Shown: positions 1-6,324 of the stretch, one piece after another
Layout: every line of letters begins with the position of its first letter
Position numbering within the stretch: position 1 is the first letter of the stretch
Source of the DNA: an uncultured Acetatifactor sp.
GTDB lineage: Bacteria; Bacillota; Clostridia; Lachnospirales; Lachnospiraceae
Assembly: GCA_947631715.1 (NCBI GenBank)
Contig: CANRMK010000061.1
Coordinates: 1 to 9,860, forward strand
Length of the DNA: 9,860 nt
Reading direction: 5' to 3'
Translations under genes and position numbers: made by a program
The notes under the pieces: generated by a model
Database searches by the model: none
What the model was told of the DNA's origin: nothing
Seen by the model: only the letters and a program-made list of their open reading frames with translations

Positions 1-2
1 TG

Positions 3-86
3 GCAGTATTGATTGCACTAAAAAAGAGAACTCATAAAGAAAACAGGAAAAGTGCCAACGAGTACTTGACACAAACGAAGTGGTAA
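3..86 (+). CDS. Possible C-terminal tail of an upstream membrane protein (partial)
   Basis: From base 3 one frame stays open to a TAA at 84-86. It encodes a short hydrophobic stretch (AVLIAL) followed by a basic, polar tail (KKRTHKENRK) that ends in TKW. A hydrophobic segment followed by positive charges fits the end of a membrane protein with its C-terminus in the cytoplasm. Only about 27 codons are visible and there is no family motif, so this could be chance. It overlaps the first codons of the lipoprotein remnant that follows. Confidence 0.25.
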   Translation, partial: AVLIALKKRTHKENRKSANEYLTQTKW

Positions 87-319
87 ATTATGTGGAAAAT
101 CATGATGGAACAATGACACTTACAGTCAATGCGGTCTTTCCAAATCAGCTTCTTTCGAAAGTTTATGCGCATGAAGCAGTGATCCGTCCCTTAGATGATG
201 GAGGGGTACAGTATGTATCTAACCGGATTATTTGTTCAGAGGATAATTACGGACAGACCCGGCACACTCCCCGGTTGACAGAGGAAAAGTGGAAAGAAAT
301 ATATGGAGATCTTGAGTGA
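80..319 (+). pseudogene. C-terminal remnant of a lipoprotein-family gene, paralogous to 839-2083
   Basis: This frame encodes about 79 residues that match the end of the lipoprotein at 839-2083. Both share an E-V...EN-DGTMTLTV block, a similar beta-rich middle and a Y-SNRI/YLGNQI segment. The remnant then ends with TRHTPRLTEEKW, and the matching end of the other gene is found out of frame after its stop. The frame is open from base 38, but similarity to the paralogue begins only near base 77. There is no ribosome binding site before the possible GTG at 80, no signal peptide and no N-terminal domain. I read it as the 3' end of a gene whose 5' part was deleted. It could still be expressed by read-through. 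Its TGA overlaps the ATG of the next gene. Confidence 0.6.
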
Positions 320-792
320 TGGAAGATGTGAAATGGTTGATAAGAAAGTGGGGAGCCCCTTTTCTGATATTCGTGATGACCATAGTGATAGGCTGTGTGG
401 TTTTTTTATCCAGAAATAATGAGGATAGGCAAGAGGATTTGGAGCAGTTTGCGTTAGATGGTGGAGAGTTACTGGTCAGCTTAAAGGAAGGGTATAATTC
501 TGTGGAAATATATAAACAGGGAGATATATTAGTCATATGTGCAGAATCGGAATCAGCCTTTTTTGATACAATCAGGTTGACAGTAGAACCCCAGGGAGAT
601 ATATCGCCAGAAAATGTTGAGATTATTTGGACAACTCTTGGAGGTGGGACGGAAAGAACAGAGGATAATGATTTTATGATTGCAGAAATAAAAATAACTG
701 AAAATAAAAGTTTAATTTTTGACCGTAAAATCAATTTTGCTAAAAAAGCATTTGATGCTGTCGAGGATGTTTTACAAGGACAAATAAAATAG
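319..792 (+). CDS. Small single-pass membrane protein of unknown function
   Basis: This gene encodes 157 residues that I do not recognise. Residues 1-12 are short and basic. Residues 13-30 (APFLIFVMTIVIGCVVFL) form one clear membrane segment. The remaining 125 or so residues are acidic, polar and beta-rich and should lie outside the cell. I chose the ATG at 319 over the GTG at 316 because it overlaps the preceding TGA (tgATG) and has GGAG at 305-308, ten bases upstream. The overlap suggests translational coupling to the truncated gene before it, which would have been its partner when intact. The position between two lipoprotein-type genes suggests an envelope role, which is inference only. 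Confidence 0.75.
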   Translation: MEDVKWLIRKWGAPFLIFVMTIVIGCVVFLSRNNEDRQEDLEQFALDGGELLVSLKEGYNSVEIYKQGDILVICAESESAFFDTIRLTVEPQGDISPENVEIIWTTLGGGTERTEDNDFMIAEIKITENKSLIFDRKINFAKKAFDAVEDVLQGQIK

Positions 793-826
793 TGTGTTTG
801 TACATTTGTTTTCGTTCAATATGCAT

Positions 827-831
827 AAGGA
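827..831 (+). promoter_or_regulatory. Ribosome binding site that fixes the start at 839
   Basis: AAGGA lies seven bases before the ATG at 839. The longer in-frame start, GTG at 794, lies just after the previous stop with no such site. It would also put 15 extra residues before the lipoprotein signal peptide, so 839 is preferred. Confidence 0.7.
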
Positions 832-838
832 TGATGTT

Positions 839-2083
839 ATGGTAATAGAGAAAAAAAGTAAATTACTGATGATTGTTCTGATATTATGTTCCCTGGCGTG
901 TGCGTGTGGAGAGCAGAATAAAGAATTAGACAAGTTTTCTGCCGGAGATACGGGAGAGAATTGCATAGAGAAAAATTTGCCAGAAGAATTTGAAAAAGGT
1001 TATAATCTCCCGGTGGATGCCGGCCAGAGGGAAGAAGCGGAAAGTGACTGCAGGAGAGCGATGGAGCTTATCTGTGATATTTATGGGCAGGCAGACAAAG
1101 GCGATGCTTCCAATGTAGTCCTTTTAGATGCGACCATGCTTGAAATGCAGGAAATATTAAAGAATATAGGCAGTCCGGTCATAGCGGAAGTGACATACTC
1201 CAACATGGAAAATTTTGAAATTGCAGATATTTTTCTCAAGGAATGTATGGAGGGCATAAGCGGATCCACAGTAGTATATGAAATTCATTCCAGCGGGAGT
1301 ATAGGACGAAAGAAATTCATCTTTGATGGAACAGATATGTATGTGTTAAGTGCATCTGCGGCATGGAATAAAGAAAATGAGCCAGAGATCACGTATGTTT
1401 CTTATGCCAGGATAAAAGAATGGCGATATACGGATAAAGGCTGGTTTTGTTATGAGTTATGTGTCCCGGAGCCGCCGGAAGTAACGGAAATTGTGGATGG
1501 AAGCCGCCTGATCAGAGTGAAGCCAATGAGCGAAATAAACCGGGATTACTCTGAAAAATATGTACTTGGACTCGGTTATCAAGGTAACAACCTTTTATGC
1601 TCTAACTGGAATCCAGAGAATATGGAAGATTTGGACTACAATGGACTGTATGAATATCTGTATGAAATGAAATATCAGGAAAAATTCAATTCCGAGGCTT
1701 ATCCGGACGGGATACCCAGGTTTGAGTTTGAGAGGCTGATCATGGAGTATCTTCCTGTAACGGCGGAGCAGATTCAGCAATATGCAGTGTTTGACGAGGA
1801 AAAGCAGGTTTATGAATGGGTGCGGCTGGGATGCCTGCACTATGCGCCGACTTATTTCGGAACCTCTCTTCCGGAAGTTACCGAGATAAGAGAGAATGCT
1901 GACGGAACGATGACTCTGACAGTAGATGCTGTGTGCGATATGGTTCTGTGCGATGATGCTGTTATCACCCATGAACTTACGATTCAAGTGAAAGAGGATG
2001 GAAGTTTCCGGTATCTTGGCAACCAGATCTTATATGACGGAATCAGGTACATACCGGAATATCAGTATCGTTTTGACACCTGA
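839..2083 (+). CDS. Uncharacterised lipoprotein, C-terminus cut short by a probable frameshift
   Basis: From the ATG at 839 the product is 414 residues. The N-terminus is basic (IEKKSK), followed by a hydrophobic stretch (LLMIVLILCSLA) and a Cys at 21 or 23 (LACACGEQ), so a lipid-anchored exported protein is likely although the lipobox is not canonical. The rest is acidic, with many Tyr and Trp and no catalytic motif I can name. Residues 346-411, including DGTMTLTV at 355-362, match the remnant at 80-319. I recall uncharacterised lipoprotein families of this type in Lachnospiraceae (DUF6070 may be one), but I cannot confirm membership. The frame stops at TGA 2081-2083. The next frame then reads LTPEMTEDEW, matching HTPRLTEEKW of the paralogue, so one base appears to be inserted in the TTTT run at 2071-2074. 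About 20 or more C-terminal residues are lost, and the effect on function is unknown. Confidence 0.75.
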   Translation: MVIEKKSKLLMIVLILCSLACACGEQNKELDKFSAGDTGENCIEKNLPEEFEKGYNLPVDAGQREEAESDCRRAMELICDIYGQADKGDASNVVLLDATMLEMQEILKNIGSPVIAEVTYSNMENFEIADIFLKECMEGISGSTVVYEIHSSGSIGRKKFIFDGTDMYVLSASAAWNKENEPEITYVSYARIKEWRYTDKGWFCYELCVPEPPEVTEIVDGSRLIRVKPMSEINRDYSEKYVLGLGYQGNNLLCSNWNPENMEDLDYNGLYEYLYEMKYQEKFNSEAYPDGIPRFEFERLIMEYLPVTAEQIQQYAVFDEEKQVYEWVRLGCLHYAPTYFGTSLPEVTEIRENADGTMTLTVDAVCDMVLCDDAVITHELTIQVKEDGSFRYLGNQILYDGIRYIPEYQYRFDT

Positions 2084-2141
2084 AATGACTGAGGATGAGT
2101 GGACAGCTGTAGAACAGCACACAGCTTTTGGAGAGGTAAGC

Positions 2142-3311
2142 ATGAAAAGAATTTATATTTTGTCCGTATTTTTATTTGTTTTTTGCTTAACAGGTTGTCA
2201 AAAAATCAACAGTGAAAATGTGGGAGTGAATCAGGAACAGGAAACGATAGAGGATAAGATTACAGAAGCAGGGGGCGCGGATAGCATTGAGGAAAAGGTC
2301 ACAGAAGTAGGAAATGCGGACAAAATTGAGGAAGCTAATTCACGATCAACTGATATAGGCAAACCAGATAGTCAAGAAGATATCGGCATGGATGAGAACG
2401 ATATAGATTTAATTGATGATATAGATACAATAGAAGAGATAAATGAGTATATGATACCGGAGCAGTCGTTTGATATTACACTAAATGACTGGGGCGAAGT
2501 AAGATTTGTAACGTGCGAACCTGATCCCTCAAAAAAAGAAATTCCTGGGGATGTAACTTTCTATCTGATAAAAGAGGATGAAATCCTGTATCGGTTTCCC
2601 TATCTTTCGGAGGGACAGGTCAGAAGCGGCTATGGCCTTTTTTGGGATGTAAAGTTTGTTACATTTATGGATACAAATGATGACGGGAAAGAGGACATCG
2701 TGATAGGGCCGGAGTATATGACGGGCGCAGGGCCACAGGGCGCGGTACCGCATATGAAAATACGGATCTATGAAGATTGCGGAGACTCTTTTACATACAA
2801 CAGGGAACTCAGCGATGAGATCAACGGCTATCTTCCGTGGGAGAGCAATGTGCTGGCAATGGATATTAAGCGGCTGATCCAGCTGATAAATGGAAATGAG
2901 CCGCTTACAAATTATGAAAGCTACACGGGAAAATGGACGGTAGCTCCCGGATATGCCGCTGCCTATGAAGAGCCTGTGCCGAACAGTGGCAATGAACTGA
3001 TCTGCCGTATCAGCAACGGCAATGAATTTTGCGGAACTTTATTTATGGAACAGGAAACAACAGGTCAGATTGTATCGGTGGAAAATATAAGAGGCGTGAT
3101 ACAGAACGGGGAACTTGTTTTTGAGTTTACTGACGATGGATGGGGCGGGACGATTCATATTACATTTCTTCCCAACCAGATCAATGTGGAAGTTTTGAAC
3201 ATGCAGATGTCGGAAGAAAATGCGAGTGGATATGGTGTATCGGGAAACTATGAAATGACCATAAGAGAATGTTCTTCCAACATTTTATTTCCAGATGTTC
3301 CTATCAGATAA
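2142..3311 (+). CDS. Uncharacterised lipoprotein with acidic linker and calcium-loop-like motif
   Basis: The product is 389 residues. A short signal peptide (MKRIYILSVFLFVFCLTGC) ends in a canonical lipobox with Cys 19. Residues 25-105 form a very acidic, low-complexity linker with two tandem copies of an EDKITEAGGADSIEE-like unit (about 37-64). From 106 a folded domain begins. It holds DTNDDGKEDIVIG at 177-189, a D-x-N-D-D-G-x-x-D pattern like the calcium loop of FG-GAP/VCBS repeats or EF-hands. The C-terminal third is beta-rich (YTGKW at 261, GGTIHITFL at 335-343). The ATG at 2142 has GGAGAGG just upstream. An in-frame extension to 1998 exists, but it reads through the lost end of the previous gene and would bury the signal peptide. 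The 3' end overlaps the convergent sensor gene by 27 bases. Binding or structural roles at the cell surface are guesses. Confidence 0.8.
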   Translation: MKRIYILSVFLFVFCLTGCQKINSENVGVNQEQETIEDKITEAGGADSIEEKVTEVGNADKIEEANSRSTDIGKPDSQEDIGMDENDIDLIDDIDTIEEINEYMIPEQSFDITLNDWGEVRFVTCEPDPSKKEIPGDVTFYLIKEDEILYRFPYLSEGQVRSGYGLFWDVKFVTFMDTNDDGKEDIVIGPEYMTGAGPQGAVPHMKIRIYEDCGDSFTYNRELSDEINGYLPWESNVLAMDIKRLIQLINGNEPLTNYESYTGKWTVAPGYAAAYEEPVPNSGNELICRISNGNEFCGTLFMEQETTGQIVSVENIRGVIQNGELVFEFTDDGWGGTIHITFLPNQINVEVLNMQMSEENASGYGVSGNYEMTIRECSSNILFPDVPIR

Positions 3312-5081
3312 TATAGTTAATGTGATCTCGGCTGCATTACTTCCAGTTGCATTAACATCATTTTGGATGTTGGTGGCAAAAAAGTATGTGCCGCCAGCGG
3401 TTTCTATGAAGCCGATGAACCACCCGTTTACATCCTGGCCATTGATCCGTCCTGTTCCGGTTTTTCCATAAAAGGTTCCCGTTTCAGAAGAGGAAAGTCG
3501 GATGGAATCCTTTACTGCATTGATATTTTCAGGATCAAAGTCAAATTGATTCTTGTAAAATTTTGTTAAAAGCTCAACCTGTTCTATGGGAGAGATCTTT
3601 AAGGAAGATTCCAGCCAGTAGGAGGAAAGGTCTCCGCTTATCATTTCATTCCCGTATTCGATCTTTTGCAGATAGGAATGCAGGGAAGATGCTCCAAGCT
3701 GTCTATCTATCGCCTGGAAGTACCAGTTCACGGAGTTGCTCATGGCAGACTGCAGGGTCTGGTCGGCATTCCATGCTTCGAACGGATAGATTTCATGATT
3801 CCACTGGATTGAAGAAGAAGCCGGTGTGATAATGCTCTCTTCCAGCCCGAACAGGGCGTCATAAATCTTGTAGGTAGAATTTGGCGCGACCCGCAGGGTG
3901 GCTTGTTCCATGTTGGATATCTTCCAGGCATCATTTTTTAAGTCATATAATACAAAGGCTCCCTCGTATTCCCCAAAGTAGGAAGAAAGGTCTGTGTAAG
4001 CGATATTGCCAGAGGAGGTTTCCCATTGAAAGCGGCTCTCCTCTGCAGCATAGGTGGAAAGAAATGGCGCCAGCCCTGATAAAAGGGCTGCGGTGAGCAG
4101 AAAGACAATCGCTCCCCTGAACCGCTTATATAAGGTTGGCTTCTCATACATTGCGATATTGGCAATGCGCCGCTCTATCTGTTTTTTGCTTCCGCTAAGT
4201 CCCACTGCAAAAGGAAAAGGAGAGAGGGATATTTTTTCTGCAAAGTTGATCAGTGTGCAGCCATAATCTTCATAGCAGTCAGGTTCCAGCATCTTCAATA
4301 CGGAAGTGTCACAGGCAACTTCCTTATCACAGCGCATTTCTTTTAGCGCATGCCAGACAGCAGGATTGAACCAGTACAGTATTCCGGCAAGGTTCATCAC
4401 AGAGTTTGCCAAGGCATCTTTGTGTTTATAGTGCTGTAATTCGTGCAGGAGCATGTACCGCATATCTTTGGCCCGGTAGTCGGAGATCAGATGGATCGGC
4501 ATATATATGCCGGGTCTGAATAAGCCAATGATCACAGGAGACTTCAGAAATGCTGTGCTGTAAATGGGAATATCTGCCCTAATATGTAATTCAGCCAGAC
4601 AGTCGTTGTACAGTCTGCGGACTTCTCTGTTCTGCAGAGGGAGCGCAGATTTCTTCAATGTATTCAGGCGCTGCTGTGATCTGACCGCCAACAGGATCAT
4701 GGCAAGAATGCCGGTAAGCCATGCTCCAAATAAGATCGGTCCCATGATGGAGGGTGCAAGTCTGCTGACTGAAAGGGTAAGATCGTTCATGGGAGTTGCT
4801 GTGCCGGATAGATTCAGATCTACAAATCCCTCAGCAGCATTTCCAGTGCCTGATGCTGAGCCATTCCTGAGTCTGCTGATCCATGCAAAAAGCTGAGGGA
4901 ATCCGATCCTCTGAAAAGGGATCAAGGGAACTGCCAGCAGTCCCAGCAGAAGAAACCACAAATGATACTGCACCCGGCTGGTCAGATGGTTTTTGAGCAG
5001 CCGCTTGATAATTAGGAGCATTCCGATGATGCAGCTGATAAGAATGTTGTCTATCAAAAAACGTATCATAAATTCAGCCAT
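3285..5081 (-). CDS. blaR1: BlaR1-type M56 peptidase and penicillin-sensing transducer
   Basis: This is a membrane sensor that, in the known family, binds beta-lactams outside the cell and activates a cytoplasmic zinc protease that relieves BlaI repression. With the start at 5081 it has 598 residues, the usual length. Membrane segments lie near residues 5-27, 39-57, 110-132 and 323-341. The M56 protease shows HELQH at 213-217 and a downstream glutamate in KEVACD near 254. ERRI near 303-306 sits where staphylococcal BlaR1 self-cleaves at an Arg-Arg pair. The C-terminal domain resembles class D beta-lactamases: STYK at 402-405, SVN at 450-452, YGN at 476-478 and KTG at 540-542. I chose ATG 5081 over 5105 because it gives an 8-nt overlap with blaI and has AAGGG seven bases upstream. 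All motifs look intact. The true inducer may be a beta-lactam or a wall fragment. Confidence 0.93.
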   Translation of the reverse strand: MAEFMIRFLIDNILISCIIGMLLIIKRLLKNHLTSRVQYHLWFLLLGLLAVPLIPFQRIGFPQLFAWISRLRNGSASGTGNAAEGFVDLNLSGTATPMNDLTLSVSRLAPSIMGPILFGAWLTGILAMILLAVRSQQRLNTLKKSALPLQNREVRRLYNDCLAELHIRADIPIYSTAFLKSPVIIGLFRPGIYMPIHLISDYRAKDMRYMLLHELQHYKHKDALANSVMNLAGILYWFNPAVWHALKEMRCDKEVACDTSVLKMLEPDCYEDYGCTLINFAEKISLSPFPFAVGLSGSKKQIERRIANIAMYEKPTLYKRFRGAIVFLLTAALLSGLAPFLSTYAAEESRFQWETSSGNIAYTDLSSYFGEYEGAFVLYDLKNDAWKISNMEQATLRVAPNSTYKIYDALFGLEESIITPASSSIQWNHEIYPFEAWNADQTLQSAMSNSVNWYFQAIDRQLGASSLHSYLQKIEYGNEMISGDLSSYWLESSLKISPIEQVELLTKFYKNQFDFDPENINAVKDSIRLSSSETGTFYGKTGTGRINGQDVNGWFIGFIETAGGTYFFATNIQNDVNATGSNAAEITLTILSDRNIWK

Positions 5082-5466
5082 GTTCCTTCCCTTTATCCCT
5101 GCCATTGGTGAGAAGCTTGCGGAGAGCTTCGATGTCCGCCTGGGAAAGCCGGTCGTTTTCTATGTATGCAGAAAGCATGGCCTTAATATCCCCATGGTAA
5201 AAGCGTTCCAGAAAAGAAGCGCTTTCCTGTCCGATATATTCGTTTTCCTGCACAAGCGGGGTATAAACGAATACCCGGCTTTGCTTTTCATAGGAAAGAG
5301 CGCCCTTGGTGACCAGACGTTTGATCAGGGTCTGTATCGTCTTGGGGCTCCAGCTTGTGGTCTTCGTCAGGCGTTCTGTGATTTCGTTGGTACTGATCGG
5401 CGCATCTTTCCATACGATTTTCATGACTTCAAATTCGGCTTCGGAAATCTGTGGCAGAGCTGCCAT
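5074..5466 (-). CDS. blaI: BlaI/MecI-family transcriptional repressor
   Basis: The product is 130 residues. Residues 5-72 form the winged-helix DNA-binding domain typical of this family (ISEAEFEVMKIVW at 7-19, then SWSPKTIQTLIKRLVTKGAL at 38-57). The rest is the helical dimerisation part. The start at 5466 is favoured because GGAGG lies seven bases upstream; the longer ORF from 5493 has no such site and adds nine residues unlike the family. In Staphylococcus aureus the co-sensor pathway cuts BlaI at Asn-Phe near residue 101. By my alignment the equivalent here is Ala-Tyr at 100-101, so cleavage specificity may differ. The gene overlaps blaR1 by 8 nt and so is translationally coupled to it. 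The operator-like repeats over the start of transcription suggest autoregulation. Confidence 0.93.
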   Translation of the reverse strand: MAALPQISEAEFEVMKIVWKDAPISTNEITERLTKTTSWSPKTIQTLIKRLVTKGALSYEKQSRVFVYTPLVQENEYIGQESASFLERFYHGDIKAMLSAYIENDRLSQADIEALRKLLTNGRDKGKEHG

Positions 5467-5485
5467 TGTGATACCTCCATAATTC

Positions 5486-5504
5486 TTACACATGTAATAT
5501 GTAA
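5486..5504 (-). promoter_or_regulatory. Probable BlaI operator
   Basis: On the plus strand this reads TTACA, two bases, TGTAA, two bases, TGTAA. The first two blocks are exact inverted arms, and the TACA/TGTA core is the known half-site of BlaI/MecI operators. The cluster begins about where transcription should start (near 5505), just after the -10 box, so a bound repressor would block initiation or clearance. The assignment rests on motif and position; the extra third half-site is not standard. Confidence 0.6.
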
Positions 5505-5511
5505 TAAAGAC

Positions 5512-5540
5512 ATTATAGACGCGAATGCTGTCAATGTCAA
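5512..5540 (-). promoter_or_regulatory. Consensus sigma-A promoter of blaI-blaR1
   Basis: Read on the minus strand, TTGACA (5535-5540) and TATAAT (5512-5517) are separated by exactly 17 bases. Both hexamers are perfect. A second TTGACA at 5529-5534 has a spacer too short to use. So strong a promoter for a repressor and sensor gene fits tight autorepression by the adjacent operator. Confidence 0.85.
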
Positions 5541-5570
5541 TCCGTTATAGACTGGTATAGATTGGTTCTG

Positions 5571-5644
5571 TAACAGTTCAGCCTTTCTCTTGGGAAGAGC
5601 ATCGGCAGTATCGGGCTGAATACGACGGAGGGGCTGAACTGTTA
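5571..5644. repeat. Structured element closed by a perfect 13-bp inverted repeat
   Basis: TAACAGTTCAGCC at 5571-5583 is matched exactly by its reverse complement at 5632-5644, with a 48-base interior. The interior can form two small hairpins: CTCTT-GGG-AAGAG (5587-5599) and GTAT-loop-ATAC (about 5608-5623). GGGCTGAA occurs twice (5613-5620 and 5631-5638), so the 5' arm could pair with either copy. No T-run follows on either strand, so it is not a standard terminator. It lies between the 3' end of the transport operon and the blaI promoter. It may be an RNA-processing hairpin, a small structured RNA or a miniature palindromic repeat; the sequence does not decide. Confidence 0.6.
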
Positions 5645-5688
5645 AATCTTACATACGGAATAAATAACCAGACAATGTGGGCGTTCCC

Positions 5689-6285
5689 TTACTTCCAGCG
5701 TTCCGATGCGATAGATGCAAGAATTCCTGCAGTTTTCTCGATGCCGAAGCGGCTGCTGTCGATCATGATGTCCTTGAAATCAAAAGGGCCGGTCCAGCCG
5801 GGGCAGTATGTTCTGTGATAATTGTCCCGGGCAGTGTCCACTTCCCGGATCATTCTTTTGGCGGTCTTTGGATCCATCATCAGAATGTCAGTGCAGTTCT
5901 TCAGCCTTGCCTCATAAGGCGCGTAAATGTAAACGCACAGCCGCTCTGTGTGATCCCGCAGGATGCTGTCGGCGCATCTTCCCACGATGATGCAGGATTT
6001 TCGGGATACTGTGTCAAGGATGATATTTTTCTGGACCTCAAAGATCTCGTCCCTGAGGCTGGGGATGCCGATGCCCAGAGGGTACATTCTGGGGAAGAAT
6101 TTTGTCCTGCTCTGTTCTTCCTCCTGGCTGATCACGGATACGGGAAGCCCCATGCGCTTTGCGGCGGCCTCCACAATATCTCTGTCAAGATAATCGATTT
6201 CCAGGATCTCTGATAGTCTGTGGGCGATGGAGCGCCCCATGCTGCCGAACTGCCGGGAGATGGTGATCACAAAGTTCTGTTCCAT
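5689..6285 (-). CDS. Cytidylate-kinase-like family protein
   Basis: The product is 198 residues and matches the cytidylate-kinase-like P-loop family common in Firmicutes. The N-terminus has the variant phosphate-binding loop ISRQFGSMGRSIA (9-21) in place of the classic GxxGxGKST of true CMP kinase. IDYLDRDIVEAAAKR follows at 30-44, then IIVGRCAD at 99-106, where the core beta-strand is followed by an arginine loop. The region REVDTARDNYHRTY (147-160) looks like the arginine-bearing lid. The missing Lys in the loop means the protein may use another base, or may not be a CMP kinase at all. It starts 39 bases after the second permease gene with GAGG close before the ATG, so it is probably the last gene of the transport operon. 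Its link to amino acid uptake is not obvious. Confidence 0.85.
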   Translation of the reverse strand: MEQNFVITISRQFGSMGRSIAHRLSEILEIDYLDRDIVEAAAKRMGLPVSVISQEEEQSRTKFFPRMYPLGIGIPSLRDEIFEVQKNIILDTVSRKSCIIVGRCADSILRDHTERLCVYIYAPYEARLKNCTDILMMDPKTAKRMIREVDTARDNYHRTYCPGWTGPFDFKDIMIDSSRFGIEKTAGILASIASERWK

Positions 6286-6324
6286 AATGCCTCTTTTCTG
6301 CCGTTGTCAGGCGCTGCTTATCCG

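Noticed and set aside
66..94. TTGACA at 66-71 as a promoter for the plus-strand genes
   Set aside because: The -35 match is perfect, but the hexamer 17 bases later (TATGTG) is a poor -10 box and no better one is in range. It also lies within coding sequence of the remnant.
1998..2141. N-terminal extension of the second lipoprotein back to 1998
   Set aside because: It reads the preceding gene out of frame and the lost family C-terminus, and would place about 48 residues before a good signal peptide. The ATG at 2142 has its own ribosome binding site.
2649..2665. TGTAA/TTACA pair as another BlaI operator
   Set aside because: The arms are in the opposite order to the operator, are spaced differently and lie in the middle of the lipoprotein gene with no promoter.
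3563..4896. Several open frames opposite blaR1
   Set aside because: They are antisense to a clear protein with full domain motifs, lack ribosome binding sites and show no family features.
5571..5644. Inverted repeat as an insertion-sequence end or a CRISPR unit
   Set aside because: There is no transposase, no visible target duplication and only one element; spacing and number do not fit a CRISPR array.
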